A model generated the notes under the pieces. That model saw only the letters and a program-made list of their open reading frames with translations. It was not told the origin of the DNA and did no database searches. Shown here one piece after another: positions 1 through 14,800 of a DNA stretch of 64,000 bases (position 1 is its first letter; each line of letters begins with the position of its first letter). The stretch comes from Allacma fusca (taxonomy: Eukaryota; Arthropoda; Collembola; Symphypleona; Sminthuridae). The stretch is taken from the NCBI GenBank assembly GCA_947179485.1, contig CAMXBY010000011.1, positions 150,023 through 214,022 on the forward strand. The letters are read 5' to 3'. The position numbers were made by a program, and so were the translations under genes.

Positions 1-480
1 ACCAGAAACCAAAAAATATTACAAACAGCACTTTTAAGCGCTACCTAGTGTACATATTCTTTAACAGGTTTTTCGTACACATTCTTTCATAAATTAGTTT
101 CACATATTTCAATTGCATACTTGATTTCATTAGGATAACACGGACCTAACTCCCTGCCGTGGCCTACGGGCCGAAAAAGGGGCATGGGCAGGGCCTAAAG
201 TGCCGGGGCAGTCCGGGGGCGCTCAACCATGGTCGCATTTCTATAAACACTATCCGGTTGCATTTTACACATCCAAACATACATTTTTCTTCAACAAAAT
301 TAGTTTTGGAAATTTAGCAAGACATGGATGAATTTACCTTAAAGTGGTTCACGTTCACGAGTTTTTAAACCACCGCAAATAGTCAAAATGTACTCTGTGC
401 ATAATTGCGTTTTTTAATTGCATTAAAATTGACGTTATTTAGGAAGTTAGTTGACTAAAACATATAAACAAATTTCCAAT
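1..480. other. Left flank of the satellite array, no gene seen
   Basis: Unique AT-rich sequence before the first satellite monomer. It contains a small GC-rich block (separate entry) but no convincing open frame, splice pattern or RNA gene. The first recognisable satellite-like text starts near 480-500. Confidence 0.6.
148..236. other. GC-rich block of unknown origin
   Basis: About 90 bases rich in G and C (runs such as GGGGCATGGGCAGGGCC) inside otherwise AT-rich flank. Composition changes abruptly on both sides. It could be the subterminal end of a DNA transposon, since GC-rich short motifs next to a CTCAACC-like string resemble hAT termini, but only one end is visible and no target duplication was found. 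Function unknown. Confidence 0.35.
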
Positions 481-3400
481 ACAAGCATAGGTATCATTTG
501 AAAAGTTTTGAATTTTTTTTTCAAATTCTTAAAAAAAACATTTTGTTTTATTATGCAAAAACTTTAAGTTCTTACTGTCAGAATCATTATCGATCAATTT
601 TTTTACGAGTTTTGTCAAACAACCCATTTGGCCATGTACATTATTTTACACAATTTGACAAAAAATTTCAAACAATTTTTTAAAAAGATGGGACTTATTG
701 TTTTATTGGCTACTGGTACGACGCTTTTATAATTCAAAGTCGAAAAAAATATCAAACCATTTTTACGAGATTTGTAAAACCACCCATTTGGCCATGTATA
801 CCTGTATACAAGATTTGACCAAAAATATCGAACAATTTTTTAAAATTATAAAAAATGTTGTTTTCTAGCCTGCTGGTAAGACCATTTAAGGTTTTGCAGG
901 CGAAAAAATTATTGATTCATTTATTTTACGAGTTTTTTGAAAGAAACCATTTGTTCATGTATACCTTTAAACCTATTTTGAAAAAAAATCAAACAATTTT
1001 TTAAAATTATGGAACGTGTTTTTTCTTCTCTGCTGGTATGAGAATTAAGGGATTCATAGTCGAAGAAAATATCGAACCATTTATTTTACGAGTTTTGTAA
1101 AAAAAACCCATTTGGCCATGTTTACCTTTATACACAATTGGAAAAAAAAATTCAAACAATTTTTTAAAATTATGGAACGTGTGTTTTTCTCCTCTGCTGG
1201 TATAATGTTTAAGGGATTCACAGTCGAAAAAAATATCGAACCATATATTTTACGAGTTTTGTAAAACAACCCATTTGGCCATGTATACTTTTAATCACAA
1301 TTTGACAAAAAAATTCAAACAATTTTTTAAAATATGTAACGTGTTTTTTTCTTCTCTGCTGGTATGAGTTTTAAGGGATTCATAGTCGAAAAAAATATCG
1401 AACCATTTATTTTACATGTTTTGTAAAAAAAACCATTTGGCCATGTTCACCTTTATACACAGTTTGAAAAAAAAATTCAAACAATTTTTTAAAATTATGT
1501 AACGTGTGTTTTTTGTCTCTGCTGGCATGAGATTTTAGGGATTCATAGTCTAAAAAAATATCAAACCAATTGTTTTACGAGTTTTTTAAAAAAAACCGAT
1601 TTGGCCATGTATACCTTTATACACAATTTAACAAAACAATTCAAACAATTTTTTAAAAGTATGGAACGTGTTTTTTCTTCTCTGCTGGTATGAGAATTAA
1701 GGGATTCATAGTCGAAGAAAATATCGAACCATTTATTTTACGAGTTTTGTAAAAAAAAACCATTTGGCCATGTTTACCTTTATACACAATTTGACAAAAA
1801 AATTCAAACAATTTTTTAAAATTATGGAACGTGTGTTTTTCTCCTCTGCTGGTATAATGTTTAAGGGATTCACAGTCGGAAAAAATATCGAACCATTTAT
1901 TTTACGAGTTTTGTAAAACAACCCATTTGAACATGTATATTTTTATTCACAATTTGACAAAAAAATTCAGACAATTTTTTAAAATTATGGAACGTGTGTT
2001 TTTCTCCTCTGCTGGTATAATGTTTAAGGGATTCACAGTCGGAAAAAATATCGAACCATTTATTTTACGAGTTTTGTAAAAAATAACCCATTTGGCCATG
2101 TTTACCTTTATACACAATTTGAAAAAAAAATTCAAAAATTTTTTTAAAATTATGTAACGTTTGTTTTTCTTCTCTGCTGGTATGAGGTTTTAGGAATTCA
2201 CAGTCGAAAAAAATATCGAACCATTTATTTTACGAGTTTTGTAAAAAAAACCATTTGGCCATGTATACCTTTAAACACAATTTAACAAAAAAAATCAAAC
2301 AATTTTTTAAATTTATGGAACGCGTGTTTTTCTCCTCTGCTGGTATAATGTTTTAGGGATTCGCAGTCGAAAAAAATATCGAACCATTTATTTTACGAGT
2401 TTTGTAAAAAATAACCCATTTGGCCATGTTTACCTTTATAAACTATTTGAAAAACCATTCAAAGAATTTTTTAAAATTATGTAACGTGTTTTTTTCTTCT
2501 CTGCTGGTATGAGAATTAAGGGATGCATAGTCGAAGAAAATATCGAACCATTTATTTTACGAGTTTTGTAAACGAACCCATTTGGCTATGTATACCTTTA
2601 TACAAAATTTCAAAAAAATATCGATTTTTTTTATAATTATAGAAAATGTTGTTTTCTGGCGTCCTGGTAAGAACATTTAAGGATTTGCAGGCAAAACAAT
2701 TATTGATCCATTTATTTTACGAGTTGTTTGAAAAAAAACTATTTGTTCATGTATAAATTTAAACCTATTTTGAAAAAAAAAATCAAACAAATTTTTAAAA
2801 TTATGGAACGTGTCTTTTTGCCTTCTGCTGGAATGAGGTTTTAGGGATTCACAGTCGAAAAAAATATCGAACCATTTATTTTACGAGTTTTGTAAAAAAA
2901 CCATTTGGCCATGTATACCTTTATACAAAATTTGACAAAAAAATTCAAACAATTTTTTAAAATTATGTAACGTGTTTTTTCTTCTCTGCTGGTATGAGAA
3001 TTAAGGGATTAATAGCCGAAGAAAATATCGAACCATTTATTTTACGAGTTTTGTAAAAAAACCCGATTTGGCCATGTATACCTTTGTACGCAATTTGACA
3101 AAAAAAATCAAACAATTTTTTAAAATTGTGGAACGCGTGTTTTTATCTTCTGCTGGTATGAGGGTTTAGGGATTCACCGTCGAAAAAAATATCGAACCAT
3201 TTATTTTACGAGTTTTAAAAAAAACCATTTGGCCATGTATACCTTTATACACACTTTGACAAAAAATTCAAACAATTTTTTAAAATTATGGAACGCGTGT
3301 TTTTATCTTCTGCTGGTATGAGGGTTTAGGGATTCACCGCCGAAAAAAATATCGAACCATTTATTTTACGAGTTTTGTAAAAAAAACCATTTGGCCATGT

Positions 3401-3550
3401 ATACCTGTAAACACAATTTAACAAAAAAAATCAAACATTTTTTCAAATTATGGCACGTGTGTTTTTCTCCCCTGCTGGTATGAGGTTTTAGGGATTCACA
3501 GTCGAAAAAATTGTCGAACCATTTATTTTACGAGTTTTGTAAAAATACTA
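481..3550 (+). repeat. Diverged left edge of the satellite
   Basis: About twenty monomers that differ from each other by substitutions and small indels and show no clear higher-order period. Examples are the CATTTGTTCATGTATA variants near 950 and 2,750 and the GGTATAATGTTTAAGG variants near 1,200, 1,855 and 2,020. Array edges normally escape homogenisation, so these are probably the older monomers. Some of them (about 1,900-2,880) reappear at 33.7-35.7 kb. Confidence 0.85.
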
Positions 3551-5229
3551 TTGGGCCATGTACACCTTTATACACAATTTGACAAAAAAAATTCAAACAA
3601 TTTTTTAAAATTCTAAAAGGTGGTTATTTCAGGTTTTTAGGTATGAGCTTTAAGGATGTGTAGTCGACAAATTTATCGAACCATTTATTTTACGTGTTTT
3701 GTCAAAGCACCTATTTCACCATAATGACCAAAAAAATTATAATTTTTTTAAAAAACTAAAGTGTGTCTATTTAATGTCTCAAGGTATGAGCCTTTCAGGA
3801 CCTGAAGTCGAAAAATTATTGAACCATTTATTTTACGAGTTTTGTCAAAGCACCAATTTGACCATGCATATCTTCAACACAAAATTATAAAAAAAAATAT
3901 TTTTTTTTTAAAGTCTAAAGTGTGTCTATTTAATGTCTTAAGGTATGAGCCTTTCAGGACCTGAAGTCGAAAAAATTATTGAACCATTTATTTTACGAAT
4001 TTTTTAGAAGAAACCATTTCGCCATGTACAATTTTTTATACAATTTGACAAAACAAATCAAACATTTTTTTAGAATTATGGAACGCGCCTTTTTCTTCTC
4101 TGCTAGTATGAGGTTTTAGGGAATCAAAGTAAAAAAAATATCGAACAATTTATTTTACGAGTTTTGTAAAAAAAACCCGATTTGGCCATGTATACCTTTA
4201 TACGCAATTTGACAAAAAAAATCAAACAATTTTTTAAAATTGTGGAACGCGTGTTTTTATCTTCTGCTGGTATGAGGGTTTAGGGATTCACCGTCGAAAA
4301 AAATATCGAACCATTTATTTTACGAGTTTAAAAAAAACCATTTGGCCATGTATACCTTTATACACAATTTGACAAAAAATTCAAACAATTTTTTAAAATT
4401 ATGGAACGCGTGTTTTTATCTTCTGCTGGTATGAGGGTTTAGGGATTCACCGCCGAAAAAAATATCGAACCATTTATTTTACGAGTTTTGTAAAAACAAC
4501 CATTTGGCCATGTATACCTGTAAACACAATTTAACAAAAAAAATCAAACATTTTTTCAAATTATGGCACGTGTGTTTTTCTCCCCTGCTGGTATGAGGTT
4601 TTAGGGATTCACAGTCGAAAAAAATGTCGAACCATTTATTTTACGAGTTTTGTAAAAATACCATTGGGCCATGTACACCTTTATACACAATTTGACAAAA
4701 AAAATTCAAACAATTTTTTAAAATTCTAAAAGGTGGTTATTTCAGGTTTTTAGGTATGAGCTTTAAGGATGTGTAGTCGACAAATTTATCGAACCATTTA
4801 TTTTACGTGTTTTGTCAAAGCACCTATTTCACCATAATGACCAAAAAAATTATAATTTTTTTAAAAAACTAAAGTGTGTCTATTTAATGTCTCAAGGTAT
4901 GAGCCTTTCAGGACCTGAAGTCGAAAAATTATTGAACCATTTATTTTACGAGTTTTGTCAAAGCACCAATTTGACCATGCATATCTTCAACACAAAATTA
5001 TAAAAAAAAATATTATTTTTTTTAAAGTCTAAAGTGTGTCTATTTAATGTCTTAAGGTATGAGCCTTTCAGGACCTGAAGTCGAAAAAATTATTGAACCA
5101 TTTATTTTACGAATTTTTTAGAAGAAACCATTTCGCCATGTACAATTTTTTATACAATTTGACAAAAAAAATTCAAACAATTTTTTAAAATTCTAAAAGG
5201 TGGTTATTTCAGGTTTTTAGGTATGAGCT

Positions 5230-8200
5230 TTAAGGATGTGTAGTCGACAAATTTATCGAACCATTTATTTTACGTGTTTTGTCAAAGCACCTATTTCACC
5301 ATAATGACCAAAAAAATTATAATTTTTTTAAAAAACTAAAGTGTGTCTATTTAATGTCTCAAGGTATGAGCCTTTCAGGACCTGAAGTCGAAAAATTATT
5401 GAACCATTTATTTTACGAGTTTTGTCAAAGCACCAATTTGACCATGCATATCTTCAACACAAAATTATAAAAAAAAATATTTTTTTTTTAAAGTCTAAAG
5501 TGTGTCTATTTAATGTCTTAAGGTATGAGCCTTTCAGGACCTGAAGTCGAAAAAATTATTGAACCATTTATTTTACGAATTTTTTAGAAGAAACCATTTC
5601 GCCATGTACAATTTTTTATACAATTTGACAAAACAAATCAAACATTTTTTTAGAATTATGGAACGCGCCTTTTTCTTCTCTGCTAGTATGAGGTTTTAGG
5701 GAATCAAAGTAAAAAAAATATCGAACAATTTATTTTACGAGTTTTGTAAAAAAAAACCGATTTGGCCATGTATACCTTTATACGCAATTTGACAAAAAAA
5801 ATCAAACAATTTTTTAAAATTGTGGAACGCGTGTTTTTATCTTCTGCTGGTATGAGGGTTTAGGGATTACCCGTCGAAAAAAATATCGAACCATTTATTT
5901 TACGAGTTTAAAAAAAACCATTTGGCCATGTATACCTTTATACACAATTTGACAAAAAATTCAAACAATTTTTTAAAATTATGGAACGCGTGTTTTTATC
6001 TTCTGCTGGTATGAGGGTTTAGGGATTCACCGTCGAAAAAAATATCGAACCATTTATTTTACGAGTTTAAAAAAAACCATTTGGCCATGTATACCTTTAT
6101 ACACAATTTGACAAAAAATTCAAACAATTTTTTAAAATTATGGAACGCGTGTTTTTATCTTCTGCTGGTATGAGGGTTTAGGGATTCACCGCCGAAAAAA
6201 ATATCGAACCATTTATTTTACGAGTTTTGTAAAAACAACCATTTGGCCATGTATACCTGTAAACACAATTTAACAAAAAAAATCAAACATTTTTTCAAAT
6301 TATGGCACGTGTGTTTTTCTCCCCCTCTGGTATGAGGTTTTAGGGATTCACAGTCGAAAAAAATGTCGAACCATTTATTTTACGAGTTTTGTAAAAATAC
6401 CATTGGGCCATGTACACCTTTATACACAATTTGACAAAAAAAATTCAAACAATTTTTTAAAATTCTAAAAGGTGGTTATTTCAGGTTTTTAGGTATGAGC
6501 TTTAAGGATGTGTAGTCGACAAATTTATCGAACCATTTATTTTACGTGTTTTGTCAAAGCACCTATTTCACAATAATGACCAAAAAAATTATAATTTTTT
6601 TAAAAAACTAAAGTGTGTCTATTTAATGTCTCAAGGTATGAGCCTTTCAGGACCTGAAGTCGAAAAATTATTGAACCATTTATTTTACGAGTTTTGTCAA
6701 AGCACCAATTTGACCATGCATATCTTCAACACAAAATTATAAAAAAAAATATTTTTTTTTTAAAGTCTAAAGTGTGTCTATTTAATGTCTTAAGGTATGA
6801 GCCTTTCAGGACCTGAAGTCGAAAAAATTATTGAACAATTTATTTTACGAATTTTTTAGAAGAAACCATTTCGCCATGTACAATTTTTTATACAATTTGA
6901 CAAAACAAATCAAACATTTTTTTAGAATTATGGAACGCGCCTTTTTCTTCTCTGCTAGTATGAGGTTTTAGGGAATCAAAGTAAAAAAAATATCGAACAA
7001 TTTATTTTACGAGTTTTGTAAAAAAAAACCGATTTGGCCATGTATACCTTTATACGCAATTTGACAAAAAAAATCAAACAATTTTTTAAAATTGTGGAAC
7101 GCGTGTTTTTATCTTCTGCTGGTATGAGGGTTTAGGGATTCACCGTCGAAAAAAATATCGAACCATTTATTTTACGAGTTTAAAAAAAACCATTTGGCCA
7201 TGTATACCTTTATACACAATTTGACAAAAAATTCAAACAATTTTTTAAAATTATGGAACGCGTGTTTTTATCTTCTGCTGGTATGAGGGTTTAGGGATTC
7301 ACCGTCGAAAAAAATATCGAACCATTTATTTTACGAGTTTAAAAAAAACCATTTGGCCATGTATACCTTTATACACAATTTGACAAAAAATTCAAACAAT
7401 TTTTTAAAATTCTAAAAGGTGGTTATTTCAGGTTTTTAGGTATGAGCTTTAAGGATGTGTAGTCGACAAATTTATCGAACCATTTATTTTACGTGTTTTG
7501 TCAAAGCACCTATTTCACCATAATGACCAAAAAAATTATAATTTTTTTAAAAAACTAAAGTGTGTCTATTTAATGTCTCAAGGTATGAGCCTTTCAGGAC
7601 CTGAAGTCGAAAAATTATTGAACCATTTATTTTACGAGTTTTGTCAAAGCACCAATTTGACCATGCATATCTTCAACACAAAATTATAAAAAAAAATATT
7701 ATTTTTTTTAAAGTCTAAAGTGTGTCTATTTAATGTCTTAAGGTATGAGCCTTTCAGGACCTGAAGTCGAAAAAATTATTGAACCATTTATTTTACGAAT
7801 TTTTTAGAAGAAACCATTTCGCCATGTACAATTTTTTATACAATTTGACAAAAAAAATTCAAACAATTTTTTAAAATTCTAAAAGGTGGTTATTTCAGGT
7901 TTTTAGGTATGAGCTTTAAGGATGTGTAGTCGACAAATTTATCGAACCATTTATTTTACGTGTTTTGTCAAAGCACCTATTTCACCATAATGACCAAAAA
8001 AATTATAATTTTTTTAAAAAACTAAAGTGTGTCTATTTAATGTCTCAAGGTATGAGCCTTTCAGGACCTGAAGTCGAAAAATTATTGAACCATTTATTTT
8101 ACGAGTTTTGTCAAAGCACCAATTTGACCATGCATATCTTCAACACAAAATTATAAAAAAAAATATTATTTTTTTTAAAGTCTAAAGTGTGTCTATTTAA

Positions 8201-11200
8201 TGTCTTAAGGTATGAGCCTTTCAGGACCTGAAGTCGAAAAAATTATTGAACCATTTATTTTACGAATTTTTTAGAAGAAACCATTTCGCCATGTACAATT
8301 TTTTATACAATTTGACAAAAAAAATTCAAACAATTTTTTAAAATTCTAAAAGGTGGTTATTTCAGGTTTTTAGGTATGAGCTTTAAGGATGTGTAGTCGA
8401 CAAATTTATCGAACCATTTATTTTACGTGTTTTGTCAAAGCACCTATTTCACCATAATGACCAAAAAAATTATAATTTTTTTAAAAAACTAAAGTGTGTC
8501 TATTTAATGTCTCAAGGTATGAGCCTTTCAGGACCTGAAGTCGAAAAATTATTGAACCATTTATTTTACGAGTTTTGTCAAAGCACCAATTTGACCATGC
8601 ATATCTTCAACACAAAATTATAAAAAAAAATATTATTTTTTTTAAAGTCTAAAGTGTGTCTATTTAATGTCTTAAGGTATGAGCCTTTCAGGACCTGAAG
8701 TCGAAAAAATTATTGAACCATTTATTTTACGAATTTTTTAGAAGAAACCATTTCGCCATGTACAATTTTTTATACAATTTGACAAAACAAATCAAACATT
8801 TTTTTAGAATTATGGAACGCGCCTTTTTCTTCTCTGCTAGTATGAGGTTTTAGGGAATCAAAGTAAAAAAAATATCGAACAATTTATTTTACGAGTTTTG
8901 TAAAAAAAACCCGATTTGGCCATGTATACCTTTATACGCAATTTGACAAAAAAAATCAAACAATTTTTTAAAATTGTGGAACGCGTGTTTTTATCTTCTG
9001 CTGGTATGAGGGTTTAGGGATTCACCGTCGAAAAAAATATCGAACCATTTATTTTACGAGTTTAAAAAAACCATTTGGCCATGTATACCTTTATACACAA
9101 TTTGACAAAAAATTCAAACAATTTTTTAAAATTATGGAACGCGTGTTTTTATCTTCTGCTGGTATGAGGGTTTAGGGATTCACCGCCGAAAAAAATATCG
9201 AACCATTTATTTTACGAGTTTTGTAAAAACAACCATTTGGCCATGTATACCTGTAAACACAATTTAACAAAAAAAATCAAACATTTTTTCAAATTATGGC
9301 ACGTGTGTTTTTCTCCCCCTCTGGTATGAGGTTTTAGGGATTCACAGTCGAAAAAAATGTCGAACCATTTATTTTACGAGTTTTGTAAAAATACCATTGG
9401 GCCATGTACACCTTTATACACAATTTGACAAAAAAAATTCAAACAATTTTTTAAAATTCTAAAAGGTGGTTATTTCAGGTTTTTAGGTATGAGCTTTAAG
9501 GATGTGTAGTCGACAAATTTATCGAACCATTTATTTTACGTGTTTTGTCAAAGCACCTATTTCACCATAATGACCAAAAAAATTATAATTTTTTTAAAAA
9601 ACTAAAGTGTGTCTATTTAATGTCTCAAGGTATGAGCCTTTCAGGACCTGAAGTCGAAAAATTATTGAACCATTTATTTTACGAGTTTTGTCAAAGCACC
9701 AATTTGACCACGCATATCTTCAACACAAAATTATAAAAAAAAATATTATTTTTTTTAAAGTCTAAAGTGTGTCTATTTAATGTCTTAAGGTATGAGCCTT
9801 TCAGGACCTGAAGTCGAAAAAATTATTGAACCATTTATTTTACGAATTTTTTAGAAGAAACCATTTCGCCATGTACAATTTTTTATACAATTTGACAAAA
9901 AAAATTCAAACAATTTTTTAAAATTCTAAAAGGTGGTTATTTCAGGTTTTTAGGTATGAGCTTTAAGGATGTGTAGTCGACAAATTTATCGAACCATTTA
10001 TTTTACGTGTTTTGTCAAAGCACCTATTTCACCATAATGACCAAAAAAATTATAATTTTTTTAAAAAACTAAAGTGTGTCTATTTAATGTCTCAAGGTAT
10101 GAGCCTTTCAGGACCTGAAGTCGAAAAATTATTGAACCATTTATTTTACGAGTTTTGTCAAAGCACCAATTTGACCATGCATATCTTCAACACAAAATTA
10201 TAAAAAAAAATATTATTTTTTTTAAAGTCTAAAGTGTGTCTATTTAATGTCTTAAGGTATGAGCCTTTCAGGACCTGAAGTCGAAAAAATTATTGAACCA
10301 TTTATTTTACGAATTTTTTAGAAGAAACCATTTCGCCATGTACAATTTTTTATACAATTTGACAAAAAAAATTCAAACAATTTTTTAAAATTCTAAAAGG
10401 TGGTTATTTCAGGTTTTTAGGTATGAGCTTTAAGGATGTGTAGTCGACAAATTTATCGAACCATTTATTTTACGTGTTTTGTCAAAGCACCTATTTCACC
10501 ATAATGACCAAAAAAATTATAATTTTTTTAAAAAACTAAAGTGTGTCTATTTAATGTCTCAAGGTATGAGCCTTTCAGGACCTGAAGTCGAAAAATTATT
10601 GAACCATTTATTTTACGAGTTTTGTCAAAGCACCAATTTGACCATGCATATCTTCAACACAAAATTATAAAAAAAATATTTTTTTTTTAAAGTCTAAAGT
10701 GTGTCTATTTAATGTCTTAAGGTATGAGCCTTTCAGGACCTGAAGTCGAAAAAATTATTGAACCATTTATTTTACGAATTTTTTAGAAGAAACCATTTCG
10801 CCATGTACAATTTTTTATACAATTTGACAAAACAAATCAAACATTTTTTTAGAATTATGGAACGCGCCTTTTTCTTCTCTGCTAGTATGAGGTTTTAGGG
10901 AATCAAAGTAAAAAAAATATCGAACAATTTATTTTACGAGTTTAAAAAAACCATTTGGCCATGTATACCTTTATACACAATTTGACAAAAAATTCAAACA
11001 ATTTTTTAAAATTATGAAACGCGTGTTTTTATCTTCTGCTGGTATGAGGGTTTAGGGATTCACCGCCGAAAAAAATATCGAACCATTTATTTTACGAGTT
11101 TTGTAAAAACAACCATTTGGCCATGTATACCTGTAAACACAATTTAACAAAAAAAATCAAACATTTTTTCAAATTATGGCACGTGTGTTTTTCTCCCCCT

Positions 11201-11840
11201 CTGGTATGAGGTTTTAGGGATTCACAGTCGAAAAAAATGTCGAACCATTTATTTTACGAGTTTTGTAAAAATACCATTGGGCCATGTACACCTTTATACA
11301 CAATTTGACAAAAAAAATTCAAACAATTTTTTAAAATTCTAAAAGGTGGTTATTTCAGGTTTTTAGGTATGAGCTTTAAGGATGTGTAGTCGACAAATTT
11401 ATCGAACCATTTATTTTACGTGTTTTGTCAAAGCACCTATTTCACCATAATGACCAAAAAAATTATAATTTTTTTAAAAAACTAAAGTGTGTCTATTTAA
11501 TGTCTCAAGGTATGAGCCTTTCAGGACCTGAAGTCGAAAAATTATTGAACCATTTATTTTACGAGTTTTGTCAAAGCACCAATTTGACCATGCATATCTT
11601 CAACACAAAATTATAAAAAAAATATTTTTTTTTAAAGTCTAAAGTGTGTCTATTTAATGTCTTAAGGTATGAGCCTTTCAGGACCTGAAGTCGAAAAAAT
11701 TATTGAACCATTTATTTTACGAATTTTTTAGAAGAAACCATTTCGCCATGTACAATTTTTTATACAATTTGACAAAAAAAATTCAAACAATTTTTTAAAA
11801 TTCTAAAAGGTGGTTATTTCAGGTTTTTAGGTATGAGCTT
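5230..11840 (+). repeat. ~6.6 kb satellite super-repeat, copy 1
   Basis: A block of mixed 3-, 6-, 7- and 8-monomer units that recurs about 6,608-6,610 bases later. Shared private variants mark it: ACAATAATGACC at about 6,570, GGATTACCCGTCG at about 5,865 and ACCACGCATATC at about 9,708. The CTCCCCCTCTGG deletion variant also characterises this block and its relatives, whereas flanking units have CTCCCCTGCTGG. Boundaries are approximate. Confidence 0.8.
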
Positions 11841-14800
11841 TAAGGATGTGTAGTCGACAAATTTATCGAACCATTTATTTTACGTGTTTTGTCAAAGCAC
11901 CTATTTCACCATAATGACCAAAAAAATTATAATTTTTTTAAAAAACTAAAGTGTGTCTATTTAATGTCTCAAGGTATGAGCCTTTCAGGACCTGAAGTCG
12001 AAAAATTATTGAACCATTTATTTTACGAGTTTTGTCAAAGCACCAATTTGACCATGCATATCTTCAACACAAAATTATAAAAAAAAATATTTTTTTTTTA
12101 AAGTCTAAAGTGTGTCTATTTAATGTCTTAAGGTATGAGCCTTTCAGGACCTGAAGTCGAAAAAATTATTGAACCATTTATTTTACGAATTTTTTAGAAG
12201 AAACCATTTCGCCATGTACAATTTTTTATACAATTTGACAAAACAAATCAAACATTTTTTTAGAATTATGGAACGCGCCTTTTTCTTCTCTGCTAGTATG
12301 AGGTTTTAGGGAATCAAAGTAAAAAAAATATCGAACAATTTATTTTACGAGTTTTGTAAAAAAAAACCGATTTGGCCATGTATACCTTTATACGCAATTT
12401 GACAAAAAAAATCAAACAATTTTTTAAAATTGTGGAACGCGTGTTTTTATCTTCTGCTGGTATGAGGGTTTAGGGATTACCCGTCGAAAAAAATATCGAA
12501 CCATTTATTTTACGAGTTTAAAAAAAACCATTTGGCCATGTATACCTTTATACACAATTTGACAAAAAATTCAAACAATTTTTTAAAATTATGGAACGCG
12601 TGTTTTTATCTTCTGCTGGTATGAGGGTTTAGGGATTCACCGTCGAAAAAAATATCGAACCATTTATTTTACGAGTTTAAAAAAAACCATTTGGCCATGT
12701 ATACCTTTATACACAATTTGACAAAAAATTCAAACAATTTTTTAAAATTATGGAACGCGTGTTTTTATCTTCTGCTGGTATGAGGGTTTAGGGATTCACC
12801 GCCGAAAAAAATATCGAACCATTTATTTTACGAGTTTTGTAAAAACAACCATTTGGCCATGTATACCTGTAAACACAATTTAACAAAAAAAATCAAACAT
12901 TTTTTCAAATTATGGCACGTGTGTTTTTCTCCCCCTCTGGTATGAGGTTTTAGGGATTCACAGTCGAAAAAAATGTCGAACCATTTATTTTACGAGTTTT
13001 GTAAAAATACCATTGGGCCATGTACACCTTTATACACAATTTGACAAAAAAAATTCAAACAATTTTTTAAAATTCTAAAAGGTGGTTATTTCAGGTTTTT
13101 AGGTATGAGCTTTAAGGATGTGTAGTCGACAAATTTATCGAACCATTTATTTTACGTGTTTTGTCAAAGCACCTATTTCACAATAATGACCAAAAAAATT
13201 ATAATTTTTTTAAAAAACTAAAGTGTGTCTATTTAATGTCTCAAGGTATGAGCCTTTCAGGACCTGAAGTCGAAAAATTATTGAACCATTTATTTTACGA
13301 GTTTTGTCAAAGCACCAATTTGACCATGCATATCTTCAACACAAAATTATAAAAAAAAATATTTTTTTTTTAAAGTCTAAAGTGTGTCTATTTAATGTCT
13401 TAAGGTATGAGCCTTTCAGGACCTGAAGTCGAAAAAATTATTGAACAATTTATTTTACGAATTTTTTAGAAGAAACCATTTCGCCATGTACAATTTTTTA
13501 TACAATTTGACAAAACAAATCAAACATTTTTTTAGAATTATGGAACGCGCCTTTTTCTTCTCTGCTAGTATGAGGTTTTAGGGAATCAAAGTAAAAAAAA
13601 TATCGAACAATTTATTTTACGAGTTTTGTAAAAAAAAACCGATTTGGCCATGTATACCTTTATACGCAATTTGACAAAAAAAATCAAACAATTTTTTAAA
13701 ATTGTGGAACGCGTGTTTTTATCTTCTGCTGGTATGAGGGTTTAGGGATTCACCGTCGAAAAAAATATCGAACCATTTATTTTACGAGTTTAAAAAAAAC
13801 CATTTGGCCATGTATACCTTTATACACAATTTGACAAAAAATTCAAACAATTTTTTAAAATTATGGAACGCGTGTTTTTATCTTCTGCTGGTATGAGGGT
13901 TTAGGGATTCACCGTCGAAAAAAATATCGAACCATTTATTTTACGAGTTTAAAAAAAACCATTTGGCCATGTATACCTTTATACACAATTTGACAAAAAA
14001 TTCAAACAATTTTTTAAAATTCTAAAAGGTGGTTATTTCAGGTTTTTAGGTATGAGCTTTAAGGATGTGTAGTCGACAAATTTATCGAACCATTTATTTT
14101 ACGTGTTTTGTCAAAGCACCTATTTCACCATAATGACCAAAAAAATTATAATTTTTTTAAAAAACTAAAGTGTGTCTATTTAATGTCTCAAGGTATGAGC
14201 CTTTCAGGACCTGAAGTCGAAAAATTATTGAACCATTTATTTTACGAGTTTTGTCAAAGCACCAATTTGACCATGCATATCTTCAACACAAAATTATAAA
14301 AAAAAATATTATTTTTTTTAAAGTCTAAAGTGTGTCTATTTAATGTCTTAAGGTATGAGCCTTTCAGGACCTGAAGTCGAAAAAATTATTGAACCATTTA
14401 TTTTACGAATTTTTTAGAAGAAACCATTTCGCCATGTACAATTTTTTATACAATTTGACAAAAAAAATTCAAACAATTTTTTAAAATTCTAAAAGGTGGT
14501 TATTTCAGGTTTTTAGGTATGAGCTTTAAGGATGTGTAGTCGACAAATTTATCGAACCATTTATTTTACGTGTTTTGTCAAAGCACCTATTTCACCATAA
14601 TGACCAAAAAAATTATAATTTTTTTAAAAAACTAAAGTGTGTCTATTTAATGTCTCAAGGTATGAGCCTTTCAGGACCTGAAGTCGAAAAATTATTGAAC
14701 CATTTATTTTACGAGTTTTGTCAAAGCACCAATTTGACCATGCATATCTTCAACACAAAATTATAAAAAAAAATATTATTTTTTTTAAAGTCTAAAGTGT

